DNA of 64,000 nt from positions 13,697 to 77,696 of the forward strand of contig CANQSG010000001.1 in assembly GCA_947626485.1 (NCBI GenBank), read 5' to 3'. This DNA is from an uncultured Clostridia bacterium (lineage in GTDB: Bacteria; Bacillota; Clostridia; Oscillospirales; Acutalibacteraceae). Shown piece by piece: positions 1 through 8,113 of this stretch (position 1 is its first letter; each line of letters opens with the position of its first letter). The notes below the pieces were generated by a model that was given only the letters and a program-made list of their open reading frames with translations, did no database searches and was not told where the DNA came from. A program made the position numbers and the translations under genes.

Positions 1-545
1 CAAACGTCCCGGTAAATTCCGCAGCCGGGATACCACCAGCCCTCGTGCTTTTCGGTGTTTACGTATACGGCGATCAGATTTTCCTTTTCGGGATAGACGT
101 AATCGGAAATATCGAGCTCAAAGGAAGCGTGCCCGTCGAAGCTTCTGCCCGCCAGGCAGCCGTTTACATAGACGGTCGCGCAGCCGATAATACCCTCGAA
201 ATAAAGCGTGACCCGTTTTTCACATTCCCCTTCGCGAAGGGTAAAGCGTTTGCGATACCATGCGTTTTGGGGTGCAAGAAAGCCGAAGGCCTCGTTGTTG
301 TTCCTGTCCGGAACCTGCGAGATCATGTAATCGTGCGGCAGATCCACCACTTCCCACGTGCCCAGCACGCACTCGGTGTTCGGGCCGTAAGAATTCGATT
401 CCTCCTGAAACGACTCGGCGGACGGACCCCACACCTGCGAGCGGGTCTTCGCCGCAGAAACGATGGGTTCTTTTTTGGTCGGCAACGGGATTTTTATGTC
501 CCCCAGATGAAATCTCCAACCATCGTTCAGTTTGTATTTTACCAT
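1..545 (-). CDS. Glycoside hydrolase family 2 (beta-galactosidase-like), 3' end cut by window edge
   Basis: The first 181 residues of a GH2-type enzyme are visible; the C-terminal part lies outside the window. The N-terminus (MVKYKLNDGWRFHLGD) and the following segment with VVDLPHDYMIS, NAWYRKRFTL, LYFEGI, ATVYVNGCLAG, ELDISDYV and NEKHEGWWYPGCGIYRDVW-type strings match the sugar-binding jelly-roll domain that opens beta-galactosidases and beta-glucuronidases. The ATG at 545 is preceded by AGGGGA at a suitable distance. There is no signal peptide in the visible part, so a cytoplasmic enzyme acting on imported oligosaccharides is likely. It is the last visible gene of the minus-strand locus A and lies 38 bases after the AraC gene. 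The exact substrate (beta-galactoside, glucuronide or other) cannot be told without the catalytic barrel. Confidence 0.85.
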   Translation of the reverse strand, partial: MVKYKLNDGWRFHLGDIKIPLPTKKEPIVSAAKTRSQVWGPSAESFQEESNSYGPNTECVLGTWEVVDLPHDYMISQVPDRNNNEAFGFLAPQNAWYRKRFTLREGECEKRVTLYFEGIIGCATVYVNGCLAGRSFDGHASFELDISDYVYPEKENLIAVYVNTEKHEGWWYPGCGIYRDV

Positions 546-583
546 GTATGATTCCCCTATTGAAGCGCAAGCGCGCCTGGCTT

Positions 584-1471
584 TCAGGTATAAGATTTAT
601 ATTTCTCCCGGAAATCGCCGGGCGTTAAACCGCTCTTTTTATGAAAGATCCTGTAAAAATAGAGCGTGTCCTCATATCCGACCATCTGCGCAATTTCCTT
701 GGTCGACAGATCCGTCGTGAGCAAAAGGCTTTTCGCCATCTCGATGCGGACGTTCTGCCGGAAGGCAAACGGCGACGAGCCGGTTCGCTCCTTAAAAACG
801 GTGATAAAGTGCGAGGTGCTTAAGTTGCACATTTTCGCGTAATCGCTGTTTGTATAGTTGGTGCGCAGATCGGTGTACATCGAACTGATTACGTTATCGA
901 GAATTTTCATTCGCGTATGATCCCGTTTTCTTGTTTGCGAATGGGACAGGCGCGACAGGTGAGTCAGAAGCTGCATGAGCAGCCCCGAGCACATCTTCTC
1001 GTAATTTGCTTCCCGGATCCTGCTTTCCTGAAAAATTTCCATGAAATATTCTTCGGCTTTCGAGTCGATGCCGACCGTATAGATCGGTTCGTTCCACAAA
1101 TCGAGCCGCTTTAAAAATTCCACGGCGCCCGTCCCCGTGAAGTGCATCCAGTATACCTTCGCGTTCTTTTGCGCGTGCACGATAAAATGGTGCGGCTCTC
1201 CCGGCTTGATGATCGCGATTTGTCCGGGGATCAGGGTGTATTCCTTCCCGCTGAAATAAAAGGTGGTGTCGCCGACCGTTGCGTAAAATATCTCAAAATC
1301 CGTTCGCGCGGGCCGCATGCAGTCCACGCTGTTTTTTCTGGCTTCGGTATATCCGCATTCGTTTACGTACATGTATTCGTCGGTCGGAACGTCGCTTGAG
1401 GAATACCCTTCCGGGAAGACGTACGACGCGCAGATCACACCCTCGTACCTCGGGGTAAAATCGTCCTTCAT
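584..1471 (-). CDS. AraC-family transcriptional regulator with cupin sensor domain
   Basis: A 295-residue regulator. The N-terminal half (about residues 1-150) has the AraC-type cupin pattern, with FEIFYATVGDTTFYFSGKEY followed by IAIIKPGEPHHF. The C-terminal 100 residues hold two helix-turn-helix units (NSDYAKMCNLSTSHFITVFK and LSTKEIAQMVGYEDTLYFYR) and end in the usual SGLTPGDFREKY. I chose ATG 1471 because GGAGGG lies just before it; an open frame continues upstream to 1654 but has no homology-like sequence and runs over the GH5 gene. It sits between the GH5 and GH2 genes of locus A, so it probably senses a sugar released by this locus and controls it. A 13-bp inverted repeat lies directly upstream (1513-1548). 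Confidence 0.93.
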   Translation of the reverse strand: MKDDFTPRYEGVICASYVFPEGYSSSDVPTDEYMYVNECGYTEARKNSVDCMRPARTDFEIFYATVGDTTFYFSGKEYTLIPGQIAIIKPGEPHHFIVHAQKNAKVYWMHFTGTGAVEFLKRLDLWNEPIYTVGIDSKAEEYFMEIFQESRIREANYEKMCSGLLMQLLTHLSRLSHSQTRKRDHTRMKILDNVISSMYTDLRTNYTNSDYAKMCNLSTSHFITVFKERTGSSPFAFRQNVRIEMAKSLLLTTDLSTKEIAQMVGYEDTLYFYRIFHKKSGLTPGDFREKYKSYT

Positions 1472-1512
1472 TCTCTTACCCTCCGTTCGGAATCGGTTCG
1501 GCTCATCCGTTC

Positions 1513-1548
1513 GATGTGGGATAAACCGTTTCCGATTTATCCCACATC
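1513..1548. repeat. 13-bp perfect inverted repeat between GH5 and araC-type gene
   Basis: GATGTGGGATAAA (1513-1525) and TTTATCCCACATC (1536-1548) are perfect inverted copies with a 10-base spacer. On the minus strand no T-run follows, so it is not a classical intrinsic terminator. It could be an operator for the adjacent AraC regulator or an intercistronic mRNA stem. Confidence 0.6.
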
Positions 1549-1560
1549 TTGTGCTGCGGA

Positions 1561-2814
1561 TTATTTCGTCAGGGCGTCGACAACGCCGTCGGCCGTCCAT
1601 TCGTCCTTCTCGATGTTGTAAATGCCGAAGCCCGTGCTGAACTCGAACCAGCACCAGCCCACCTTGTATTTCTCGGAAAGCTCGTTGATCAGCTCGGCAT
1701 ATTTCCGGCGATCCTGCGCGTCGGCCTTGTTGGTGACGCCGAATTCGCCGATCCAGACGGGGCGCCCCGTCCTCTCCTGAAATGCGGCGATTTGTGCGAA
1801 TTCTGCTTCCAGCTCGGCGCGCACGTCATCGTCGTAGGGGCGGGTCTTTGAAAATTCGTCGCTCAGCCAATCGGTGCCCTGATGGGTAAACGTATAGGGC
1901 TCATAGGTGTGCACCGACAGAATAATGTTGTCGTCGTCGGGCAGCGTCGTTTCGTTCAACATGGACACGGCGTTGTTGAGCTTCGTCGCGTGCACGATCA
2001 GCCGGTTCGGGTTGGTCTTGCGGATGATTTCGATCGCCTCTTCCTGCAAGATCATGCTTCTCGTGGGGTTGATCGGGTCGGGCGCGTTCCGCACGGTGTT
2101 GGGGTTGCCCGGCTCGTTGATCAGCTCAAACACAAGCCCCGACGGATAGCTTTGATAATGCACCGACAGCTGTTCCCAGATTTTAAGATACTTTTCCCGG
2201 TTGACCGTGTAATTCTTTTGCAGCACGCCGAAATGGTGGAAGTCGAGCACGATCTTGAGCCCCGCGCTCAGCGCGGTATTGATGATCGTATCGATCATTC
2301 GCAGGGCTTCCTCGTCGATCGGATAATTCGGCGCGTCGTTCAGATTCGTATAGTCGAAAAAGTCGACCGGCAGCCGGACGTGATCGAAGCCCTTTTCCCG
2401 CAGCGCGTCATAATACTTCGATTGAAAGATCCAGTGATCGTAACCGACGTTGTTGTGCATCTCAAACAGTGAGAAATTGACGCCCTGCTTCAGGGGATTT
2501 TTCTCGGCGTCATACGGCGCGTCCTCTACGGTGGTGATTACTTTTTCTTCGGTTACCGTCGTCGAGCCCGCGGTTCCGTTCCCGGCGGAATTGCTCTCCG
2601 GCGCGGGGGCGAAAGCGGCGTCGTCGTCCGAGGACGTCGGTTCGAAAGAATCGTCGTCGAGCGGCTCCGAACCGGTCGGCGTCTGCGACGAGGAGACGTC
2701 GGAGGAATTGTCAACCGGGGTTTCCTGCGCGGGTCTGCCGCAGCCGACGAAGGAGAGCAGCATCGCCGCCGCAAGCAGCAGCGCGCAAATTTTAAGCAGC
2801 CGGTTCTTGTTCAT
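1561..2814 (-). CDS. GH5 family lipoprotein (endo-glucanase/mannanase/xylanase-like)
   Basis: A 417-residue secreted glycosidase. The N-terminus is a lipoprotein signal with Cys25 (LLSFVGC), then a long Ser/Thr/Asp/Pro-rich linker to about residue 100, then a (beta/alpha)8 barrel. GH5 hallmarks are visible: KIVLDFHHFG, the acid/base in VFELINEP (Glu234), HTYEPYTFTHQG and the nucleophile in WIGEFGV (Glu357), with GWCWFEF near the end. It should cleave internal beta-linkages in a plant polysaccharide while tethered to the outer face of the membrane. The start codon overlaps the stop codon of the upstream giant surface protein (TAATG), so the two are translationally coupled. GH5 specificity is broad, and the subfamily cannot be assigned by eye. 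Confidence 0.9.
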   Translation of the reverse strand: MNKNRLLKICALLLAAAMLLSFVGCGRPAQETPVDNSSDVSSSQTPTGSEPLDDDSFEPTSSDDDAAFAPAPESNSAGNGTAGSTTVTEEKVITTVEDAPYDAEKNPLKQGVNFSLFEMHNNVGYDHWIFQSKYYDALREKGFDHVRLPVDFFDYTNLNDAPNYPIDEEALRMIDTIINTALSAGLKIVLDFHHFGVLQKNYTVNREKYLKIWEQLSVHYQSYPSGLVFELINEPGNPNTVRNAPDPINPTRSMILQEEAIEIIRKTNPNRLIVHATKLNNAVSMLNETTLPDDDNIILSVHTYEPYTFTHQGTDWLSDEFSKTRPYDDDVRAELEAEFAQIAAFQERTGRPVWIGEFGVTNKADAQDRRKYAELINELSEKYKVGWCWFEFSTGFGIYNIEKDEWTADGVVDALTK

Positions 2815-5800
2815 TATTTTGCACCTCCCGCTTTTTTGCCGCGGCGTTTGACCGCCACGAGGACAAAAATCCCCGCCGCAAGGACGAGCACGCCCGCGCA
2901 GATCGCCGCGATAACGACCCACGGGAAGCCGGCTTCGTCGGCGTTGTTACCCGTATTTTGAAGCGGTTCGCGCTTGGGCGGACGCTTCGCGCCGCCGCTT
3001 TGCTTGTCGCCGTCCTCTTCTTCCGGCTCTTCTGCGTCATTGTCGTCAGAAACGGTCGCGTCGGTATCGTCCGGCGCCTCGATCGTCTCGTCGCTCGCGC
3101 TTTCGACCTCGGAGGTGACGGTCGTTGTAACGGTGACCTTGAGCGGTTGAACGGCGCCTTCCTCGATGGACGGCCCCTTGGGCGCCCACTCCGAATCGTT
3201 TGCGGTCAGCATCAGCGTCCCCACGGGCTCGATCACGTAAACGGTGATCCATTCGCCCTCGACGGTATAGTTCACCGCCGTGCGCGAGCCGTCGAAGAAG
3301 AGCTCGTAAACGCCCAATTTTCCGACGTCGACGCCGCTCGGCAGCTTGAAGCTGACCCAGGCGGGGCCTGTGAGATCCGCAGTGCCGCCGGTCGGATTCA
3401 ACAGCTTATAATCCGCGATGTAATGCACGGTCGCGCCGGCGGGCGCCTTGCCGCCGAGCTGCTGCAAATAGCTTGCCGGGTGCTTGTCGATCTGAACGAC
3501 GGTGTCCTTGGGGATATGGTTGTTATACCCCATGACCCGGATATCGCCGTCCTCGTTTTCGCGGACAAAATCAACGACCTTTTCTTCGTAGTACACGCCG
3601 AGATCGTCGATCCACACGGTGCCCGCAGCGCCGATCGCGTCAAAGATCTCAAAGCTCGCATAAAACAGCTCGTACACGTCGGCGCCGTTGTTGCTGAGCG
3701 CGGTCCAGGGCAGGTACACCGTTACGGGCACGTTGGCGGGCACGGTGATCTTCGGCATATAATGCGTTCTGTTTTTGCCCTGCTTATTGAATACGGCAGC
3801 CAGCGTGACGGTTCGGTCGGACTTGATCCAGAACCGGATGCCGTCGCCCTCTTTGTTGGCGCCGCGTGTGCCGAAGGTGGTCTCCCAATAATATCTTCCG
3901 AAAAGCGCGGCAGGCGCCTCGCCGCCGTCGACGTAACCGCCGCCCGGCACGCAGTATTTGGCTTGCAGGGATTTGGAAGAGCCGGGCGCGGTGTTCGCGG
4001 CGTCGGTGTTGAGCGTAAGCTCGGCGCCGCCGTGCTCGCGCCAGCCTTCGTAAGCCTCGGTGTATTCCTTCCAATAGTCGTTTTGCAGCGCCTTTGTGCT
4101 GGCATAGTTGTCAAAGGTATGGTTCAGGCTTTCCTGCTCGACCCATTTGGCGTAAAGGGCTTTGCCGTTTGCGCCGGGCGCAAGCAGATAAAGCGGCGCG
4201 CCCGTGAACGCTTCGTTATCGTACCAGCCGGCGAAGCAGAAGCCTTCCCGCCGCACGTTTTCGAAGGTGGGAAGCACGACGCTGTCAAGCGGGGAGCATT
4301 TTCGGTTGACAAGGCGTTCGTCGACAAAGCTGCCGCCGTTCAGATTGTAGTGAATCATCTGATCGACGTCTGCGTAATAGGTGCCGATGCTGTCCACGTA
4401 GATCGCGTTTGTGCCGCTGTCCGCGGGGACGCGGAAGAGAAGCTCGAGCCGCTTGATCGCGGCGTTGCCGATTTGAGACCACGGCACCGTGATCACGCTC
4501 TTCCCGGCGGGCACGTATTTCTCGTTCGAGGTGACGCCGGGCTTGGACGAGGTTTCGTAATTGACCCTGATTTTAAGCGTGGTGGGATACGACGCCTCGA
4601 CCCAAAGGATGATGCCGTCGCCCGCCTTTGCCAGGGTCAGATTCCGGTTCAGAAAGTCTGTGTACGCCGCTTTAGACGCATACTTCTTGACCGCGAGCCG
4701 CATGGAATGCTGCCCGTAATGCAGGTGCGCCGCGTCGGAATTCAGGGACATTTGGGCGACGGAAGCGTTCGCGTTTTCCCAAACGCCCGCAAGGTCCTCG
4801 TCGTTTGCGTAGCCGTCGAAATTGTCGTAATCGGCGACGTGAACCTCCCACTTCGGGTACAAAACCTTGTCGCCCACGGTTCCCGCGGGAATGGCGCGGA
4901 GCGCTTCGTCGGAAAGATCCTGCTTCTCGCACCAGCCCACAAGCGTCGCTTCGGGGTTGGCGTTGTTTTTGATTTTCTCGTAATTCGGCAAAACGTAACC
5001 GTTTGCGGAATATTCGGCGTCCGGTGTGTACGAGTCGACCCACGCGGCGTCGCCGATGTTGTAGGTGAGCGAATAGCGCGCGTTCTCGGTATAGGTGCCG
5101 ACGTCGTCGATGTAAAACGTCGTGGCTTCGGCAACGTTTCTTGTCATGATCTGCAAATTGCCGGCCCACTGCCCGTCGGCGGGCGCGTTTTTAATATCCG
5201 ACCACGGGATCGTCACCACGCTTTTGCCCGCCGGCACGGTTACGTCGGAGGACGTGTTGGCGTCTTTTTGGCTGAACCGCAAATAGAGGGTGATCGGATG
5301 ATCGGTCTCGATCCAGAAGCAGACGCCGTCGCCGTCGACCATGAGGCTGTCGCTTGCAAACAGATTTGCAAACGGATAGGGCGCCGCCGGGATCGCGTAT
5401 TTTGCCGAGCAGCTGCCGCTGTGCGCGTGGCTCGGGTCTTGATTTAAGGTAAGGCGGTCGCCGACGACCCAGTCGCTCCACACCGAATTCGGCGTATTCA
5501 GGCCGGTCGTGTCAAAATCGTAGGTGATCGTTTTTGTCATGACCCACTTCGCATAGTAGGTCTTTTCCCCCGTCGCGTCGGCGGGAACGGCAGATACGGG
5601 GCTGCCCGAAAAATCGGGACTCGCGTACCAGCCCTTAAAAATGCTGTTTTGCCGGGTGATAAATTCGCCTTCGGGCAGGAGAACACCGCCCGCGCAATAC
5701 TTGGTGGGCGCGGTGTAGCCCGTTACGAATTCGCCGCCGTAGGTTTCATAGCGAATTCCATACGCGGCGGAAATATCGCTCGTATAGGTGCCGACGTCGT

Positions 5801-8003
5801 CAAGGTACAGAACCGTTCCGTTGGGCGCGGTAATATAGAGTAAGAAAATCTCTATTGTATCCCTTCCCTCGATGGCGGAGCCGAACGACGACCAGGGGGC
5901 GAAGACGTAGCTCTTGCCCGCGGGGACGGTGATTTCGGGGAAGCTTGTCGTGTAATTTACGGCGATTTTTACGGTCAGCTCCTGCGGGGCGTCGATCCAG
6001 AAGCAAATACCGTCGCCCTTTACGGCAAACGCATCCTGCGTATAAACGGCTGCCCACTGATTCGGGACGGTGTATTTTAAGGATTTTGTCCCGCTGTTTG
6101 CATGGGCGGCGTCGTAATAAGGAGCCGACAGGCTGTTCGTCCCCGTCCAGTCGCCCCATGTTTTGACCGTGCCGTCGAAGTTGTCAAAGGTCACGTCGCG
6201 AACCACCCACTTCGCGTGGTAGGTCTTCGCGCCCGTCGTGCCGGCGGGAATTACCGTCACGGGATTGCCCGTAAGGTCGGCGTTCTCGTACCAGCCCATC
6301 AGGGTGTAGCCGTCGTTTTCGACGTTTTCATAGGTGGGAAGGGCAAGCCCCGCGCTTGTGAAATACCCAAGGGGCGCCGTATAGCCGTTCGCAAACACGC
6401 CGCCGTTCAGATCGAAGGTCAGGGCGTTTTCAATAGAATCGGCAAAGCTGCCGATGTCGTCGATATAAACCGTGTTCTCGGTGCCCGGCAGGGTGGGGGT
6501 CTCTACGTTGAGCTCCACCATCCACCAGTAGTTTCTTTCGTCCGCGCCGGGAACCTCGCTCCAGGGGATCATAACCAGGTTTTTCCCCTCGGGAATGCTG
6601 ATCTTTGCGGTCGTATAGCCCGCGAAGGACGCGGAGTAGTTGAGGCGCAGCCAGACCTGCGTTGCGACCTCGGTTTGAATCCAGAAATACAGGCCGTCGC
6701 CGGTGCGGCGAAGCTCTCTCGAAAGGACGAGGTCGGCGCGGTCGTCCCCGAAGGCGGAACGGTTTTTCACCGCGACTTGCAGGGATTTGGAACCGTTGTA
6801 GGCATTTTTGGCGGCGGTATTCAGCGAAATTTCGCCCGAATAGGTCCAGGACGCCCAGAAATTGTTCAGATCCTGCGCTTCCTTGCCCGTGTAGCTCTCA
6901 AAGGTGTCGAAATCGGCCGTGCAGTCGACCCATCTCGCATAATACACCTGATCGCCCACGGCGTCGCCGGGCACGTAAAAGACGGGCATTCCCTCAAAGC
7001 CGGCGTTATCATACCAGCCGGCAAAGGCGTGCCCCTCCAGCACCACGTTCTCATAGGTAGGCAACGGCATTTTGGGGAAATATTCCGTGGGGGCGGTGTA
7101 ATCCGAAAAGCTGCCGCCGCCGAGCTCGAACCGGATCCCGACGTCGGACGACGCGCCCGGAGAGGCGATATCCTCATAGGTGCCGAAATCGTCAAGATAT
7201 ACGGTGTTGTCCTCCGCGCCGTGGCTGATCTCCACGAGCATCTGCTTGCCGTACATCGCGCCGCTTAACGTCGACCACGGCACGGCGATCAGGTGCTTGC
7301 CGGCGGGAAGGGGGATTGCGGCGCTTTTGACCGCCTGATACTGGAACATGACCGTGATCGTCGCGGCCGTTGAGGTTTCGATCCAAAAATACGCGCCGTC
7401 GCCGTCGAGGGAGTGGTTGGGGATGGCGAACTGCGTTTTGTTCCGCCAGCTTGCATTGCCGTCCTTCTTTTGGGGGACAAACAATTTCACCGATTTGCTT
7501 CCGCTGTATGCGTGCGCCGCATCGGTGTTCAGCGCGGCGCTACCGTCGGTGTCGCCCGTCCAGTAATAGCACAGATTCAGGTCGCCGCTGTTGATCATAT
7601 CGGTCGTTTTCAGCTGTTTGCCGTCCGCATCGACCGTTACGACGGCGGTGTCGGTATAGGACTCGAAATTGTCGCCCGTGACCTCGCACAAGATCCACTT
7701 CGCGTAATAGGTCACGCTGCCCGACGCGCCGTCGGGTACGAAATAGTGCGGGCTGCCCGCATATTTGTCGTTATCGTACCAGCCGGCAAACGCAAAGCCG
7801 GTGCGCTCGACGCTCTCGTACCCGGGAAGCGCCTCGCCCGCATTATAATCCGTCTTTACGCCGTCCGCCAGCTCGCCGCCCTGCGCGTCAAAAGTGACGT
7901 CCACGTCGCCGATGGCAAGCACGGGAAAGGACAGGCTCAGGATTCCCATGAGCATTGTCATTGCCAAAACCAGCGACAGCGCTTTTTTCATTTGGGTTTT
8001 CAT
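2814..8003 (-). CDS. Giant wall-anchored protein with six tandem [InlB-type repeat + carbohydrate-binding-like] units
   Basis: A 1729-residue surface protein. The ATG at 8003 is preceded by GGGAGGAGA, and the signal peptide ends near residue 34 (LSFPVLA). Six units follow. Each opens with a Listeria-Bacteroides (InlB B) repeat of about 70 residues (FxGWYDN...YYAKW) and continues with a beta-sandwich-like domain of about 150-170 residues (GSKSL, DGxxFWIE, VPAGKS, IPWS, ending YIDDVGTY). The YAKW-type motifs lie near 7700, 6930, 6205, 5545, 4855 and 4145. A further beta-rich region, an acidic linker and a sortase-like tail follow: LQNTG at 2949-2963, a hydrophobic stretch and KRRGKK. It probably displays sugar-binding domains on the wall. 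No catalytic motif was seen. The repeating domain is not one I can assign to a CBM family. Confidence 0.88.
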   Translation of the reverse strand: MKTQMKKALSLVLAMTMLMGILSLSFPVLAIGDVDVTFDAQGGELADGVKTDYNAGEALPGYESVERTGFAFAGWYDNDKYAGSPHYFVPDGASGSVTYYAKWILCEVTGDNFESYTDTAVVTVDADGKQLKTTDMINSGDLNLCYYWTGDTDGSAALNTDAAHAYSGSKSVKLFVPQKKDGNASWRNKTQFAIPNHSLDGDGAYFWIETSTAATITVMFQYQAVKSAAIPLPAGKHLIAVPWSTLSGAMYGKQMLVEISHGAEDNTVYLDDFGTYEDIASPGASSDVGIRFELGGGSFSDYTAPTEYFPKMPLPTYENVVLEGHAFAGWYDNAGFEGMPVFYVPGDAVGDQVYYARWVDCTADFDTFESYTGKEAQDLNNFWASWTYSGEISLNTAAKNAYNGSKSLQVAVKNRSAFGDDRADLVLSRELRRTGDGLYFWIQTEVATQVWLRLNYSASFAGYTTAKISIPEGKNLVMIPWSEVPGADERNYWWMVELNVETPTLPGTENTVYIDDIGSFADSIENALTFDLNGGVFANGYTAPLGYFTSAGLALPTYENVENDGYTLMGWYENADLTGNPVTVIPAGTTGAKTYHAKWVVRDVTFDNFDGTVKTWGDWTGTNSLSAPYYDAAHANSGTKSLKYTVPNQWAAVYTQDAFAVKGDGICFWIDAPQELTVKIAVNYTTSFPEITVPAGKSYVFAPWSSFGSAIEGRDTIEIFLLYITAPNGTVLYLDDVGTYTSDISAAYGIRYETYGGEFVTGYTAPTKYCAGGVLLPEGEFITRQNSIFKGWYASPDFSGSPVSAVPADATGEKTYYAKWVMTKTITYDFDTTGLNTPNSVWSDWVVGDRLTLNQDPSHAHSGSCSAKYAIPAAPYPFANLFASDSLMVDGDGVCFWIETDHPITLYLRFSQKDANTSSDVTVPAGKSVVTIPWSDIKNAPADGQWAGNLQIMTRNVAEATTFYIDDVGTYTENARYSLTYNIGDAAWVDSYTPDAEYSANGYVLPNYEKIKNNANPEATLVGWCEKQDLSDEALRAIPAGTVGDKVLYPKWEVHVADYDNFDGYANDEDLAGVWENANASVAQMSLNSDAAHLHYGQHSMRLAVKKYASKAAYTDFLNRNLTLAKAGDGIILWVEASYPTTLKIRVNYETSSKPGVTSNEKYVPAGKSVITVPWSQIGNAAIKRLELLFRVPADSGTNAIYVDSIGTYYADVDQMIHYNLNGGSFVDERLVNRKCSPLDSVVLPTFENVRREGFCFAGWYDNEAFTGAPLYLLAPGANGKALYAKWVEQESLNHTFDNYASTKALQNDYWKEYTEAYEGWREHGGAELTLNTDAANTAPGSSKSLQAKYCVPGGGYVDGGEAPAALFGRYYWETTFGTRGANKEGDGIRFWIKSDRTVTLAAVFNKQGKNRTHYMPKITVPANVPVTVYLPWTALSNNGADVYELFYASFEIFDAIGAAGTVWIDDLGVYYEEKVVDFVRENEDGDIRVMGYNNHIPKDTVVQIDKHPASYLQQLGGKAPAGATVHYIADYKLLNPTGGTADLTGPAWVSFKLPSGVDVGKLGVYELFFDGSRTAVNYTVEGEWITVYVIEPVGTLMLTANDSEWAPKGPSIEEGAVQPLKVTVTTTVTSEVESASDETIEAPDDTDATVSDDNDAEEPEEEDGDKQSGGAKRPPKREPLQNTGNNADEAGFPWVVIAAICAGVLVLAAGIFVLVAVKRRGKKAGGAK
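2949..2963 (-). other. Sortase-type sorting motif LQNTG
   Basis: These codons encode LQNTG (residues 1681-1685 of the giant surface protein). A hydrophobic segment and a KRRGKK tail follow, the three-part layout of a cell wall sorting signal. Gln replaces the usual Pro, so the cognate sortase would have to accept a variant motif. Confidence 0.7.
5095..5530 (-). repeat. Copy 1 of a shuffled carbohydrate-binding-like module (unit 4 of the giant protein)
   Basis: This stretch encodes a module nearly identical to the one at about 9005-9440 in the neighbouring dockerin gene (shared TYDFDTTGL, WSDWVVGDR, DSLMVDGDG, WIETDHPITLYLRF, NAPADGQWAGNLQI). It is clearly closer to that module than to the other five units of its own protein, which points to recent copying between the two genes. 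Boundaries are approximate. Confidence 0.8.
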
Positions 8004-8040
8004 GGATTCTCCTCCCAAAGCTGTGGAATGGGTTGTTGAA

Positions 8041-8081
8041 ACGATCCCGCAAAGGGGCTGTAAACTGCTTTACGGGATCGT
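8041..8081. repeat. Intercistronic inverted repeat between the two InlB-repeat genes
   Basis: ACGATCCCG (8041-8049) pairs perfectly with CGGGATCGT (8073-8081), and AAAG/CTTT extend the stem inward after one mismatch. It lies in the 110-base gap between the dockerin gene and the giant surface gene. On the minus strand no T-run follows, so it looks more like a processing or stabilising stem than a terminator. Confidence 0.5.
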
Positions 8082-8113
8082 CCGGGCAAAAATCCGCCCG
8101 CGTTGTTTCTCTC

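Noticed and set aside
2958..5447. Open frame of 829 codons on the plus strand opposite the giant InlB-repeat gene
   Set aside because: It is a shadow of the repetitive, GC-rich minus-strand gene and has no protein-like features.
2814..8003. Possible CRISPR-like repetition in the six-unit gene
   Set aside because: The repeats are several hundred bases long, coding and in frame, with no short direct repeats and spacers.
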